NCBI RefSeq assembly: GCF_014207935.1
Contig: NZ_JACHLL010000002.1
Span: forward strand, 1 to 64,000
Length of the DNA stretch: 64,000 nucleotides
Origin: Pseudomonas fluvialis
GTDB taxonomy: Bacteria > Pseudomonadota > Gammaproteobacteria > Pseudomonadales > Pseudomonadaceae
Reading direction: 5' to 3'
Below are positions 26,240-37,937 of this stretch, one piece after another. The translations under genes and the position numbers were made by a program. Position 1 is the first letter of the stretch. Every line of letters starts with the position of its first letter. The notes beneath the pieces were generated by a model. The model was given only the letters and a program-made list of their open reading frames with translations, did no database searches and was not told the origin of the DNA.

Positions 26240-27025
26240 TTAGCCCCGAGCCAAAGGAAACAGACGGAAGAAATTCTCACCCGTCTGCTCGACCAGGGTT
26301 TCATAACTCACGCCTCGCAGCACCGCCAGATACTCGGCGACCTCGCGTACATACTGCGGCAGATTCGGCTTGCCGCGATGCGGAACCGGCGCCAAGTAGG
26401 GCGCATCGGTTTCCACCAGCAGCCGGTCGCTCGGAATCTGCCTGGCCACATCACGTAGCGCCTCGGCATTGCGGAAGGTGACGATGCCGGAAAGAGAAAT
26501 ATAAAAACCGAGATCCAGCGCAGCCCGCGCCATCTCCCAATCCTCGGTAAAGCAATGCAGCACGCCGGCCTGCGGCAAGGCGGCTTCGCGTAGCAGCGCC
26601 AGAGTATCGGCCCGCGCTTCTCGGGTATGCACGATCACCGGCTTGCCAGTGATCTTTGCCGCCTGCAGATGCAAGGCGAACGACGCCTGCTGCAAGGCCG
26701 CTGCCTCCGGCTCATAGTGGTAATCGAGACCGGTCTCGCCAATGGCCACGACCCGCGGATGCGCCAGCTCGCTAAGCAACCAGTCCAGGGCAGGCGCCGC
26801 GCCAGGCTCAAGGTCCAGCGGATGCACGCCAACCGAGCAATGAACATCAGGATATTGCTCGGCGACCTGCTTGACCGCTGAGGCGTTGGCGGCACTGACG
26901 CCGATGCAAAGGAAATGTCCGACGCCGCGCGCGCGCGCCGCATCCAGAGCCGCCTGCAGCGAACCGCCGCAGGCACTCAGGTCGAGTCGATCAAGGTGAC
27001 AGTGGGAATCAACCAGCATGTTCAT
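26240..27025 (-). CDS. tatD: TatD-family metal-dependent hydrolase (DNase)
   Basis: 261 residues. An amidohydrolase-like TIM barrel with metal ligands DSHCHLDRLDL at the start, IGETGLDYHYEP near residue 90, VIVHTREA and LHCFTEDWEMA in the middle, and LLVETDAPYLAPVPHRGKPNLP near 205. TatD proteins have 3'-5' exonuclease activity. The start is uncertain: ATG 27025 gives the family N-terminus but has no visible ribosome site, because a GC-rich hairpin fills the bases just upstream. It is the last gene of the minus-strand run from the fab cluster and converges on rgsA. Confidence 0.92.
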   Translation of the reverse strand: MNMLVDSHCHLDRLDLSACGGSLQAALDAARARGVGHFLCIGVSAANASAVKQVAEQYPDVHCSVGVHPLDLEPGAAPALDWLLSELAHPRVVAIGETGLDYHYEPEAAALQQASFALHLQAAKITGKPVIVHTREARADTLALLREAALPQAGVLHCFTEDWEMARAALDLGFYISLSGIVTFRNAEALRDVARQIPSDRLLVETDAPYLAPVPHRGKPNLPQYVREVAEYLAVLRGVSYETLVEQTGENFFRLFPLARG

Positions 27026-27026
27026 A

Positions 27027-27050
27027 GCCCGGCGGCGCACTGCGCCGGGC
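27027..27050 (-). repeat. GC-rich hairpin directly upstream of tatD
   Basis: GCCCGGCG and CGCCGGGC flank an eight-base loop. The hairpin lies between the pilZ stop (27066) and the tatD ATG (27025) and occupies the place where a ribosome site would be expected. There is no T-run. Confidence 0.6.
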
Positions 27051-27065
27051 AGCACGCCGTATCAA

Positions 27066-27422
27066 TTACATGGTGTGGGTAGGACGATCGGACTTCAGCG
27101 CACCGGCCAAGTAGGTCTCGATCTTGTTCCGTGCTGTGGCGTCGCCATCATTGAACTGCACGCCAACACCAGCCGCGCGGTTGCCCTGGGCACCCTTCGG
27201 GGTAATCCAGACCACCTTGCCGGCCACCGGAATCTTTTCCGGCTCGTCCATCAGGTTGAGCAGCATGAACACTTCATCGCCCAGCTTGTAGCTCTTGTTG
27301 GTCGGAATGAACAATCCGCCATTTCGGATGAAGGGCATGTAGGCGGCATACAGCACCGACTTGTCCTTGATGGTCAGGGACAGAATGCCGTTACGCGGGC
27401 CCAGATTGGGTGGCAAGCTCAT
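27066..27422 (-). CDS. pilZ: Type IV pilus assembly protein PilZ
   Basis: 118 residues, the original PilZ protein needed for type IV pilus biogenesis. It begins MSLPPNLGPRNGILSLTIKDKSVLYAAYMPF and has GGLFIPTNKSYKLGDEVFMLLNL and KVVWITPKGAQGNRAAGVGVQF. The RxxxR part of the c-di-GMP site is missing, as expected for this subgroup, which instead works with PilB/FimX partners. It sits between holB and tatD, as in other Pseudomonas. Confidence 0.95.
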   Translation of the reverse strand: MSLPPNLGPRNGILSLTIKDKSVLYAAYMPFIRNGGLFIPTNKSYKLGDEVFMLLNLMDEPEKIPVAGKVVWITPKGAQGNRAAGVGVQFNDGDATARNKIETYLAGALKSDRPTHTM

Positions 27423-27456
27423 GCAGCGTTCCTAGCGAAATATCCGATGACCGATT

Positions 27457-30114
<2,658 letters not shown>

Positions 30115-30117
30115 GGA

Positions 30118-30933
30118 TCAGCCTTCCAGCAGAATATGGGCAATGGCCTGCAGTTTACGGGTGAGCGGGCCGACCGGCCAGTGGCGCTGCAGGTAGCCAC
30201 AGACCGGCCAAACCCCGTACAGGCTGTTGCACAGCAGAACCTCATCGGCCTGCAGCAGATCATCTACTGACAGATCGCCAATACGCGACTCGATGCCCTG
30301 CTCGCCAGCAACCTGCAACAAGGCGGCGCGCATCACCCCGGCAACACCGCAGCGCTGCAGGTCAGGCAGCAGCAAGACGCCATCCTTGACCAGCAGAAGA
30401 TTGCTGAACACTCCTTCAATGATGCGCCCTGAGGTGTCGCACAGCAGCCCTTCGGCATAAACGGGATCCTGCCACTCGGCACGCGCCAGTACCTGCTCCA
30501 GACGATTGAGGTGCTTGAGGCCTGCCAGCAGCGGCTGCTCGGCCAGGCGAGTCTGGCAAGGAAACAGCCGCACACCCTGCTCGGCATGCTGATCCGGCCA
30601 CTCCGGCAAGGCACTGGCCAACAGAATGCGCCGCGGCCGCGATTCGGCCGGCGGCGCATAGCCTCGCAAGCCATCACCACGAGTGATGATCAGCTTGGCA
30701 ACACCCTGCCCCAGCAGTGCGGCAAAGGTGCGCAGCTCCTCTTCCACCTGTGCCAGGTCGAGCCCAATGGCCAAACGCTGGCAAGCAGCGGCAAGGCGCT
30801 GCAGATGCAGCGTCAGCAGCGGAATTCTACCGCCACTGACACGCAGGGTTTCAAACAGACCATCGCCATAAGCCAGACCGCGATCACTCAGCGGCAGCTG
30901 ACTGGCCGGCTGCCCATCCACCCAACTGAGCAT
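30118..30933 (-). CDS. pabC: Aminodeoxychorismate lyase
   Basis: 271 residues, PLP enzyme of fold type IV that makes p-aminobenzoate and pyruvate from aminodeoxychorismate in folate synthesis. It has LSDRGLAYGDGLFETLRV near the start, the PLP lysine in GLKHLNRLEQVLARAEW (about residue 140), and LLCDTSGRIIEGVFSNLLLVKDGVL. Its ATG overlaps the fabF stop by one base (TGATG). Confidence 0.93.
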   Translation of the reverse strand: MLSWVDGQPASQLPLSDRGLAYGDGLFETLRVSGGRIPLLTLHLQRLAAACQRLAIGLDLAQVEEELRTFAALLGQGVAKLIITRGDGLRGYAPPAESRPRRILLASALPEWPDQHAEQGVRLFPCQTRLAEQPLLAGLKHLNRLEQVLARAEWQDPVYAEGLLCDTSGRIIEGVFSNLLLVKDGVLLLPDLQRCGVAGVMRAALLQVAGEQGIESRIGDLSVDDLLQADEVLLCNSLYGVWPVCGYLQRHWPVGPLTRKLQAIAHILLEG

Positions 30934-32177
30934 CAGCCGTTGAAGCGCCGGAACAGCAGCGAACCGTTGGTCCCGCCAAAGCCGAAGGAGTTCGAAAGCA
31001 CCGTATCGATGGCCATGGCGCGCGCCTGGTGCGGAACGAAGTCGAGATCACAGCCTTCGTCGGGGTTGTCGAGGTTGATCGTCGGCGGTGCAACCTGATC
31101 GCGGATGGCCAGGACGCTGAAGATCGCCTCCACCGCACCCGCGGCGCCCAGCAAGTGACCGGTCATCGACTTGGTCGAGCTCACCGCCAGGCGATAGGCG
31201 TGCTCGCCGAAAACCGCCTTGACCGCGCTGGCTTCGGCCTTGTCGCCGGCCGAGGTGGAGGTGCCATGGGCATTGATGTACTGCACCTGATCCGGATTCA
31301 GTCGCGCATCCTGCAGCGCGTTGCGCATGCAGCGTGCCGCCCCCGCGCCATCTTCCGGTGGTGAAGTCATGTGATAGGCATCGCCACTCATGCCAAAGCC
31401 GACCAGTTCGGCATAGATCTGCGCGCCACGCGCCTTGGCATGTTCCAGCTCCTCCAGCACCAGGGCGCCGGCACCATCGGAAAGGACAAAACCATCGCGA
31501 TCCTTGTCCCACGGGCGACTGGCACGCTGCGGATCGTCATTGCGCGTCGACAAAGCCCGCGCGGCCGCAAAGCCGCCGATACCCAAACCACAGGCAGCCA
31601 TTTCCGCACCGCCGGCAATCATCACGTCGGCTTCACCGTAGGCGATGTTGCGAGCGGCCATGCCGATGCAATGAGTGCCGGTGGTGCAGGCGGTGGCGAT
31701 GGCGTAGTTGGGCCCTTGCGCACCGAGATGAATGGAAAGGAATCCGGAAATCATGTTGATGATCGAGCCAGGCACGAAGAACGGCGAAATGCGCCGCGGC
31801 CCCTGCTCGATCAAGGACTTGCAGTTGTTCTCGATATTGGTCAGACCGCCGATACCCGACCCCATCGCCACGCCAATGCGTTCGCGATTGGCATCGGTGA
31901 CTTCCAGCCCCGAGTCGCGCACGGCCTGGAAACTGGCTGCAAGGCCGTACTGAATGAACAGATCCAGCTTGCGCGCCTCTTTGGCCGACAGATACTGCTC
32001 GACGTCGAAACCCTTCACCGAACCACCAAAACGGGTGGTATAGGCGGAAAGGTCCATATGTTCGATGAGGCCGATACCACTCTGGGCGGCCAGAATGCCT
32101 TGCCAGCTGCTGGCGACATCCACGCCCAGTGGAGAAAGCATGCCCATCCCGGTGACCACAACGCGTCTACGCGACAC
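30933..32177 (-). CDS. fabF: 3-oxoacyl-ACP synthase II
   Basis: 414 residues. It elongates acyl-ACP with malonyl-ACP. The start [18 protein letters not shown] is followed by the active Cys in [12 protein letters not shown] and the two His in [15 protein letters not shown] and [15 protein letters not shown], with a glycine-rich [13 protein letters not shown] end. The GTG at 32177 was chosen because GAGGA lies seven bases upstream and because it gives the usual length. A hairpin terminator separates it from acpP. Confidence 0.96.
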   Translation of the reverse strand: MSRRRVVVTGMGMLSPLGVDVASSWQGILAAQSGIGLIEHMDLSAYTTRFGGSVKGFDVEQYLSAKEARKLDLFIQYGLAASFQAVRDSGLEVTDANRERIGVAMGSGIGGLTNIENNCKSLIEQGPRRISPFFVPGSIINMISGFLSIHLGAQGPNYAIATACTTGTHCIGMAARNIAYGEADVMIAGGAEMAACGLGIGGFAAARALSTRNDDPQRASRPWDKDRDGFVLSDGAGALVLEELEHAKARGAQIYAELVGFGMSGDAYHMTSPPEDGAGAARCMRNALQDARLNPDQVQYINAHGTSTSAGDKAEASAVKAVFGEHAYRLAVSSTKSMTGHLLGAAGAVEAIFSVLAIRDQVAPPTINLDNPDEGCDLDFVPHQARAMAIDTVLSNSFGFGGTNGSLLFRRFNG

Positions 32178-32217
32178 AGCGAAATCCTCTACCTGTAGCG
32201 CCCCAGCGGCGCACCTA

Positions 32218-32251
32218 AAGAAAAACCGCACGCCTTGCGGGCTGTGCGGTT
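32218..32251 (-). terminator. Partial terminator between acpP and fabF
   Basis: On the minus strand AACCGCAC, a 12-base loop and GTGCGGTT are followed by TTTTCTTT. It lies about 30 bases after the acpP stop and 40 before fabF. Such a leaky terminator would explain the much higher demand for ACP than for FabF. Confidence 0.75.
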
Positions 32252-32279
32252 CTTCGGATCAGCAAACAGCGATTACAAA

Positions 32280-32516
32280 TTACTTGCTGTGCGCAGTAAC
32301 GTAGTCGATGGCTTCCTGAACGGTGGTGATCTTCTCGGCTTGCTCGTCCGGAATCTCGGTCTCGAATTCCTCTTCCAGAGCCATCACCAGCTCAACGGTG
32401 TCAAGGGAGTCGGCGCCCAGGTCTTCAACGAAGGAAGCGCTGTTGGTGACTTCTTCTTCCTTAACGCCCAGTTGCTCGGCGACGATTTTCTTGACGCGTT
32501 CTTCGATGGTGCTCAT
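32280..32516 (-). CDS. acpP: Acyl carrier protein
   Basis: 78 residues, acidic, mostly helical. Ser37 in [19 protein letters not shown] is the site of the 4'-phosphopantetheine arm. It carries the growing acyl chain for FabF, FabG and PlsX encoded around it. It has its own promoter and a downstream hairpin, so it can be expressed more strongly than its neighbours. Confidence 0.98.
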   Translation of the reverse strand: MSTIEERVKKIVAEQLGVKEEEVTNSASFVEDLGADSLDTVELVMALEEEFETEIPDEQAEKITTVQEAIDYVTAHSK

Positions 32517-32564
32517 ACCGTATTTTCACTCCTATGGAAAAATTCCGTGCAGCTCGGGCTGCAG

Positions 32565-32592
32565 TGTATAGAAAGGGTTTTCTAACTTTCAA
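32565..32592 (-). promoter_or_regulatory. Promoter of acpP
   Basis: On the minus strand, -35 TTGAAA (32592-32587), 16 bases, -10 TATACA (32570-32565). The transcript would start near 32558 and have a leader of about 40 nt with AGGAG before the ATG. Confidence 0.7.
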
Positions 32593-32707
32593 GCCAAAGA
32601 CCGCAGCCCCTTGCTCGGGCTTGCCCATCGGCCGGCAAACCGCGTGGCAGTTTTATAACCGATTTTAGACAGCCTGTATGACAGTTTCGCGCAGGGCCGA
32701 GTCACAT

Positions 32708-33451
32708 TTAGCTCATGTACATGCCGCCATTCACCGGCAATGTCGCGCCAGTGATATAGGCAGCGGCGTCGGAAGCGAGAAAACTCACTACCCCGGCGAT
32801 CTCTTCGGCCTGCCCCAGGCGACCCAGTGGAATCTGCGTCAGCATGGCCTCACGCTGAGCATCAGTGAGCTCACGGGTCATGTCGGTATCGATAAAACCG
32901 GGAGCCACGGCATTGACCGTGATCGCCCGCGAACCAACTTCCCGCGCCAGGGCACGGGTAAAGCCCTCGAGACCAGCCTTGGCCGCCGCGTAATTCACCT
33001 GCCCGGCATTGCCCATCGCGCCGACCACCGAGCCGATATTGATGATGCGGCCCCAGCGTGCCTTGGTCATGCCGCGCAGCACACCCTTGGACAGGCGATA
33101 AAGGCTGTTCAGGTTGGTGTTGATGACATCGAACCACTCGTCATCCTTCATCCGCAACATCAGATTGTCGCGTGTGATGCCAGCATTGTTGACCAGAATC
33201 AGCGGCTGCCCGAGGTGCTGCTGGATATGTTCCAGCGTAGTGGCCACGGACTCGTCATTGGATACATCCAGTACCAGGCCCGCACCTTCGACGCCATTGG
33301 CCTTGAGCGTTTCAGCAATACGTTCGGCGCCATTGGGCGTCGTTGCTGTACCGATCACCACAGCACCCTGACGACCCAACTCCAGAGCAATCGCCTGACC
33401 AATGCCACGGCTGGCGCCAGTGACCAGAGCTACTTTTCCTTGCAATCGCAT
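32708..33451 (-). CDS. fabG: 3-oxoacyl-ACP reductase
   Basis: 247-residue SDR using NADPH. GASRGIGQAIA is the cofactor motif, NNAGITRDNLMLRMK the family signature, Ser in IGSVVGAMGNAG, and YAAAKAGLEGFTRALARE holds the catalytic Tyr and Lys. The C-terminus ITGATLPVNGGMYM is typical. It follows fabD by 14 bases and precedes acpP by 190 bases; acpP has its own promoter there. Confidence 0.97.
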   Translation of the reverse strand: MRLQGKVALVTGASRGIGQAIALELGRQGAVVIGTATTPNGAERIAETLKANGVEGAGLVLDVSNDESVATTLEHIQQHLGQPLILVNNAGITRDNLMLRMKDDEWFDVINTNLNSLYRLSKGVLRGMTKARWGRIINIGSVVGAMGNAGQVNYAAAKAGLEGFTRALAREVGSRAITVNAVAPGFIDTDMTRELTDAQREAMLTQIPLGRLGQAEEIAGVVSFLASDAAAYITGATLPVNGGMYMS

Positions 33452-33465
33452 ATCGTCACTCCCTC

Positions 33466-34404
33466 TCAGAGCAAAGCCGCCCGAGCTGCCGCGAAGGCAT
33501 CCGGGGTTTCCAAATTATGGGTATTCACGCCTTTGACGCAGCGCTTGTTGAGGCCGGACAACACCTTGCCAGGGCCACACTCAACCAGCTCGGTCACACC
33601 CTGCCCGGCCAGACACTGCACCGTCTCGACCCAACGCACGGGGCTGTACAGCTGCGCCAGCAAATCACGTTTGAGACCTTCAAGATCGGCCGGCACGGCC
33701 GCACTGACATTCTGTACCAGCGCGATGGACGGCATTTGCCAGTTGAGTGCCTCGATGGACGCCGCAAACTGCTCGGCGGCCGGACGCATCAGTGCGCAGT
33801 GCGACGGCACGCTCACCGGCAACGCCATGGCACGCTTGGCGCCGCGCGCTCTGCAGGCCTCGATGGCACGCGCCACCGCACTGGCCGCACCGGCAATCAC
33901 GACCTGACCCGGCGCATTGAAATTGACCGCACTGACCACCTCGCCCTGCTCCGCTTCAGCGCAGGCCGCCAGGACATCGGCATCCTCCAGACCCAGGATC
34001 GCCGCCATACCACCCTGACCAGCCGGAACCGCCTGCTGCATCAACTGCCCACGGCGCTCGACCAGACGCACGGCATCCGCCAACGTCAGGCTACCGGCAG
34101 CCACCAGCGCCGAGTACTCACCCAGACTGTGACCAGCCACGAAAGCCGGCTGCACGGCTGCCTCGGCTTGCCACAGGCGCCACAAGGCAACGGAGGCAGT
34201 GAGGATAGCCGGCTGGGTTTTGTCAGTCTGATTGAGCGACTCTTCAGGCCCCTGCTGGGTCAGCGCCCACAGGTCATAGCCAAGCGCGTCGGAGGCTTCG
34301 CTAAAAGTGTGCTGGATCAGGGGTTGTTGCTGCGCCAATTCGGCCAGCATGCCAACCGATTGCGAGCCCTGACCGGGAAAGACGAACGCGAGAGATGCGG
34401 ACAT
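33466..34404 (-). CDS. fabD: Malonyl-CoA:ACP transacylase
   Basis: 312 residues. It loads malonate onto ACP. FVFPGQGSQSVGML at the start, the active Ser in VAGHSLGEYSAL (about residue 92), VSVPSHCALMRPAAEQF with the catalytic His, and VECGPGKVLSGLNKR near the end are the family marks. It lies between plsX (98-base gap) and fabG (14 bases). Confidence 0.97.
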   Translation of the reverse strand: MSASLAFVFPGQGSQSVGMLAELAQQQPLIQHTFSEASDALGYDLWALTQQGPEESLNQTDKTQPAILTASVALWRLWQAEAAVQPAFVAGHSLGEYSALVAAGSLTLADAVRLVERRGQLMQQAVPAGQGGMAAILGLEDADVLAACAEAEQGEVVSAVNFNAPGQVVIAGAASAVARAIEACRARGAKRAMALPVSVPSHCALMRPAAEQFAASIEALNWQMPSIALVQNVSAAVPADLEGLKRDLLAQLYSPVRWVETVQCLAGQGVTELVECGPGKVLSGLNKRCVKGVNTHNLETPDAFAAARAALL

Positions 34405-34502
34405 CGAGGCAACCTTCTACAGAGAACAGGAGAATGACGTCTGGCCTAGCCAGCCATAACAAACTGACAGTTGGATGACCACCTGACGTACAGGGTCACA
34501 TC

Positions 34503-35513
34503 CTACAGCAGCAGATTCCCCAGTCGACTGTGCAGACGCTGCGGCAGATTCTCGCGCACCTCGACCACTGCACGCGCAATCGCCACCTTGAAGGCTTCCT
34601 CATCGGCACCGCCGTGACTTTTCACGACAATCCCCTGCAATCCGAGAAAGCTCGCGCCATTGTGCTGGGCCGGAGCCAACTCATCCTGCAGGCGCCGCAG
34701 CAGCGGCATGGCCAGCGAACCAACCAGACGCGAACCCAGACTTTCCTTGAACAACGAGGCAATCCGCGCCGACAACATGGTCACCAGGCCTTCACTGGAC
34801 TTAAGCAGGATGTTGCCGACGAAGCCGTCACAAACCACGACATCCGCTTCACCACGGTAGAGACCATCACCTTCGATGAAGCCGCAGTAGTTCAGCTCAT
34901 CCGCCTGCTGCAACAAGCTCGCAGCCAGCTTCACCTGCTGATTGCCCTTGATGTCCTCGGTGCCGACATTGAGCAGGGCAATGCGAGGCCTGATCGTGCC
35001 CTGCACCTCCGCCGCCACGGCGCCCATCACGGCAAACTGATAGAGGTGCTCTGCACTGCAGTCGACATTCGCCCCCAGATCGAGCAGCAGCGTACGCCCA
35101 GCCTGAGTAGGAATACCCGTCACCATCGCCGGACGATCAATGCCGGGAAGGGTTTTCAGGACATAACGCGCCAGAGCCATCAGAGCACCGGTATTGCCGG
35201 CACTGACACAAGCCTGTGCCTGCCCCTGACGAACCAGTTCCAGCGCCTGACGCATGGAGGAGTCGGGCTTGTTGCGCAGGGCCTGAGCGGGACGCTCATC
35301 CATGGCAATGATTTCACTGGCATGCTCGACGCGCAGGCGTGCGCGATCAACACCAGACTGGCGGGACAGAATTTCTTCGAGAACTGGTGCCTGACCGACG
35401 AGGATCAGTTCGAGCGAGGGATTTTCGGCCATTGCCGAAAGGCAGGCCGGAACAATGCAACGGGGACCGAAGTCCCCGCCCATTGCGTCAATCGCAACAA
35501 CAGATGCTGACAA
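34503..35513 (-). CDS. plsX: Phosphate acyltransferase PlsX
   Basis: 336 residues. It converts acyl-ACP to acyl-phosphate, the first step to phospholipid in the PlsX/Y pathway. It starts [23 protein letters not shown] and has [44 protein letters not shown] and [18 protein letters not shown], all family signatures. It lies two bases after rpmF, in the order conserved in many bacteria. Confidence 0.97.
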   Translation of the reverse strand: MSASVVAIDAMGGDFGPRCIVPACLSAMAENPSLELILVGQAPVLEEILSRQSGVDRARLRVEHASEIIAMDERPAQALRNKPDSSMRQALELVRQGQAQACVSAGNTGALMALARYVLKTLPGIDRPAMVTGIPTQAGRTLLLDLGANVDCSAEHLYQFAVMGAVAAEVQGTIRPRIALLNVGTEDIKGNQQVKLAASLLQQADELNYCGFIEGDGLYRGEADVVVCDGFVGNILLKSSEGLVTMLSARIASLFKESLGSRLVGSLAMPLLRRLQDELAPAQHNGASFLGLQGIVVKSHGGADEEAFKVAIARAVVEVRENLPQRLHSRLGNLLL

Positions 35514-35515
35514 GA

Positions 35516-35698
35516 TTACTCAGCAGCGTCCTTGTCGATGACTTTGCGGCCACGGTAAACGCCTTCCGGAGTTACGTGGTGACGCAGGTGGACTTCACCG
35601 GTGCTCTTCTCGACGGACAGGGTGCTGGCCTCGAGAGCGTCATGCGAACGACGCATGTCACGAGCGGAACGGGATTTTTTGTTCTGCTGAACAGCCAT
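35516..35698 (-). CDS. rpmF: 50S ribosomal protein L32
   Basis: 60 residues, basic. It starts [21 protein letters not shown] after Met and ends [11 protein letters not shown]. It lacks the four zinc cysteines, as is normal for proteobacterial L32. It is placed between yceD and plsX, the usual order. Confidence 0.98.
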   Translation of the reverse strand: MAVQQNKKSRSARDMRRSHDALEASTLSVEKSTGEVHLRHHVTPEGVYRGRKVIDKDAAE

Positions 35699-35711
35699 AA
35701 CTGATTAACTC

Positions 35712-36239
35712 CTAAACGTTTGGGTCACGCTTTAACTGAGCCAGTACGCTGAACGGGTTGGACCGCGAAACCTCGTTCTCATTCGGCTCTGGCTCATCTT
35801 GGCCCGCCGGCTGCTGGCAAACTTTTGCATCATGGAGCGGAACAATAGGCAAAGAGAGCAGAAGCTCGTCTTCAACCATTGTCAGCACATCCAAGGGCTC
35901 TTCACCCACTTCCAGCGCATCGTAGCCCTTGGGCAGAGAACGATCTGAATCGCCCTCTCTGACCATGGCATAGATGTATTCGCCATGAACCGGCAAAGCC
36001 GCCGGTTCCAGACAACGCTGGCAAATCATCCTGACCTCAACATCGAGCGAGCCCCGGATAACCGGAATACGCTGCTCGTCACGCTCGAATGTGAGACGCA
36101 CTTGCACTTCACCGAGGTCATCGGTCAACTGCTCGCACAACCGCGGCAGGCTTTTCACCGGCACAACCCCCTCAAGGGTTATACCGCGATCAACCAGCTT
36201 ACGGGGATCGACATGAGGTGGAATCGGTGCATTCAACAT
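35712..36239 (-). CDS. yceD: YceD / DUF177 family protein (23S rRNA accumulation protein)
   Basis: 175 residues. It is related to E. coli YceD and to plant and bacterial DUF177 proteins linked to 23S rRNA accumulation. It contains a CQRC pair in VRMICQRCLEPAAL, GYDALEVGEEPLDVLTMVEDELLLSLPIVPLHD and the C-terminal NPFSVLAQLKRD. It is the first gene of the yceD-rpmF-plsX-fab run. A near-consensus promoter ends only nine bases before the ATG, so the mRNA may be leaderless. Confidence 0.92.
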   Translation of the reverse strand: MLNAPIPPHVDPRKLVDRGITLEGVVPVKSLPRLCEQLTDDLGEVQVRLTFERDEQRIPVIRGSLDVEVRMICQRCLEPAALPVHGEYIYAMVREGDSDRSLPKGYDALEVGEEPLDVLTMVEDELLLSLPIVPLHDAKVCQQPAGQDEPEPNENEVSRSNPFSVLAQLKRDPNV

Positions 36240-36248
36240 AGGCGCGAC

Positions 36249-36277
36249 ATTCTAGGGATGCCCCCAGGCGCTGTCAA
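36249..36277 (-). promoter_or_regulatory. Strong sigma70 promoter of the yceD-rpmF-plsX-fab operon
   Basis: On the minus strand, a consensus TTGACA (36277-36272), exactly 17 bases, and TAGAAT (36254-36249). The bases that follow are GTCGCGCCT and then the yceD ATG. With a start six to eight bases after the -10 box, the transcript begins one to three bases before the start codon. The discriminator is GC-rich, as in ribosomal-protein promoters. Confidence 0.85.
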
Positions 36278-36345
36278 AGAAAATTCAGCCTTTCCCCTGA
36301 TCGCCCGCTAAAATCGCAATTCCTTGTTCAGATTGGAATTTCGCC

Positions 36346-36924
36346 ATGCTGCCGCTGGTCCTGGCCTCGACCTCCCGCTACCGCCGCGAGCTACTGGAGC
36401 GCCTGCACCTGCCTTTCAGCACCGCCCCACCAGAGACCGACGAGACTCCGCTACCCGGCGAGCCCCCCGAACAACTGGTTTGCCGACTGGCCGAAGCCAA
36501 GGCCCGCGCACTCCAAAGCAGCCACCCGACGCACCTGATCATTGGCTCCGACCAGGTAGCTACACTGGACGGACAGATCATCGGCAAACCCCACACCTTC
36601 GCCAACGCCAAAGCACAACTGCAGGCCGCCAGCGGCCGCAGCGTGACATTCCTGACCGGCCTATGCCTCTACAACAGCCAGAGCAATCACTGCCAAGTCA
36701 CCTGCGCGCCCTTTACAGTACATTTTCGCCAGTTGAGCGACGCCCAGATCGAGCGCTATCTGCAAGCCGAGCAACCCTACGACTGCGCCGGCAGCTTCAA
36801 GTCAGAAGGTCTGGGCATCAGCCTGTTCGCCAGCACCGAGGGCATCGACAGTACCAGCCTGATCGGCCTTCCACTGATCCGCCTGGTCGACATGCTAATA
36901 AAGGAAGGAATTACCCTGCCCTGA
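36346..36924 (+). CDS. maf: Maf-family nucleoside triphosphate pyrophosphatase (YceF type)
   Basis: 192 residues. A house-cleaning pyrophosphatase; the YceF subgroup prefers 7-methyl-GTP. It has LASTSRYRRELLERL (the SxxR phosphate-binding loop), PETDETPLPGEPP, IIGSDQVATLDGQIIGKP with the catalytic Asp, and CAGSFKSEGLGISLF. It is divergent from yceD, and its stop is followed by a hairpin terminator shared with the S49 protease gene. Confidence 0.93.
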   Translation: MLPLVLASTSRYRRELLERLHLPFSTAPPETDETPLPGEPPEQLVCRLAEAKARALQSSHPTHLIIGSDQVATLDGQIIGKPHTFANAKAQLQAASGRSVTFLTGLCLYNSQSNHCQVTCAPFTVHFRQLSDAQIERYLQAEQPYDCAGSFKSEGLGISLFASTEGIDSTSLIGLPLIRLVDMLIKEGITLP

Positions 36925-36927
36925 AAC

Positions 36928-36953
36928 AAAAAGCCCGGCACATGCCGGGCTTT
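36928..36953. terminator. Terminator between maf and the S49 protease gene
   Basis: AAAGCCCGGCA, a two-base loop and its exact reverse complement. The T-run is longer on the minus strand (five T), so it mainly ends the minus-strand rluC-HAD-protease transcript. Confidence 0.83.
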
Positions 36954-36971
36954 CCGTCCGAACAGCAACAT

Positions 36972-37937
36972 TCAACGCAGCTGCGGCCCGGAAAAACCAG
37001 CCCAGATCGCCACATGCTCAGCCACGCTGGCACCCAGCTTCTTGGCAAAGCGATCCAGCGGCGTGTCCTGACGCGTGTAATCCACCAACTCTTTGGCTCC
37101 GATCACTTCGCGCGCCACATAGCTGCTATTACCCAGACCATCGATCAGACCAAGCTGTAGCGCCTGCTCACCGGACCAGATCAGACCACTGAACAGCTCA
37201 GGATGATCCTTGTCCTTGAGCCGCTCGCCGCGCCCCTGCTTGACGCTGGCAATGAACTGTTTGTGCGTGGTATCCAGCACCGACTTCCAGAACGCCGTTT
37301 CATCAGCCTTCGGCGGCTGGAACGGATCCAGAAATGCCTTGTGCTCACCGGCGGTGTAGATACGCCGATCAACACCCAGCTTATCCATCACCCCGACAAA
37401 GCCGAAGCCGGATGCCGTCACCCCAATCGAACCCACCAGGCTGGCCTTATCGGCATATATCGCATCGGCGGCACTGGCAATGTAGTAAGCACCGGAAGCC
37501 CCCAGATCGGTAATCACCGCATAGACCTTGATGCCCTTGTGCTCAGCACGCAGGCGACGGATCTCATCGTAGATATAGCCGGATTGAACCGGGCTGCCCC
37601 CAGGGCTATTGATGCGCAGCACTACACCCTTGGTATTCGGATCCTTGAAGGCCGCCCGCAAGCTGCCCACGACATTGTCAGCGCTGGCCGCTTCCTGATC
37701 GGCGATCATTCCGCGCACTTCCACCACAGCGGTATGCGGCTTGCCGCGCACCGCAGCCTCCTGCAGATTCATCTGCGGAGCAAACAGCGCCAGAGCACCG
37801 AACAGATAAACGAACGTCAGCAACTTGAAAAAGATACCCCAGCGACGCGCGCGCTTTTGCTCCTGCACGCCGGCCAGCAGGGTTTTCTCCAGCAGTTTCC
37901 AGCTGCGCTCATCACTCGACTTCAGATCATCCGACAT
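36972..37937 (-). CDS. S49 family signal-peptide peptidase (SppA-like)
   Basis: 321 residues, a short-form SppA of the inner membrane. One N-terminal helix (about residues 36-54, FFKLLTFVYLFGALALF) follows a basic segment. The crotonase-like core has INSPGGSPVQSGYIYDEI, the catalytic Ser in TDLGASGAYYIASAAD, VGSIGVTASGFGF, and the Lys of the dyad in TAGEHKAFLDPFQPP. It would cut leftover signal peptides in the membrane. It overlaps the HAD gene by 11 bases. Confidence 0.92.
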   Translation of the reverse strand: MSDDLKSSDERSWKLLEKTLLAGVQEQKRARRWGIFFKLLTFVYLFGALALFAPQMNLQEAAVRGKPHTAVVEVRGMIADQEAASADNVVGSLRAAFKDPNTKGVVLRINSPGGSPVQSGYIYDEIRRLRAEHKGIKVYAVITDLGASGAYYIASAADAIYADKASLVGSIGVTASGFGFVGVMDKLGVDRRIYTAGEHKAFLDPFQPPKADETAFWKSVLDTTHKQFIASVKQGRGERLKDKDHPELFSGLIWSGEQALQLGLIDGLGNSSYVAREVIGAKELVDYTRQDTPLDRFAKKLGASVAEHVAIWAGFSGPQLR

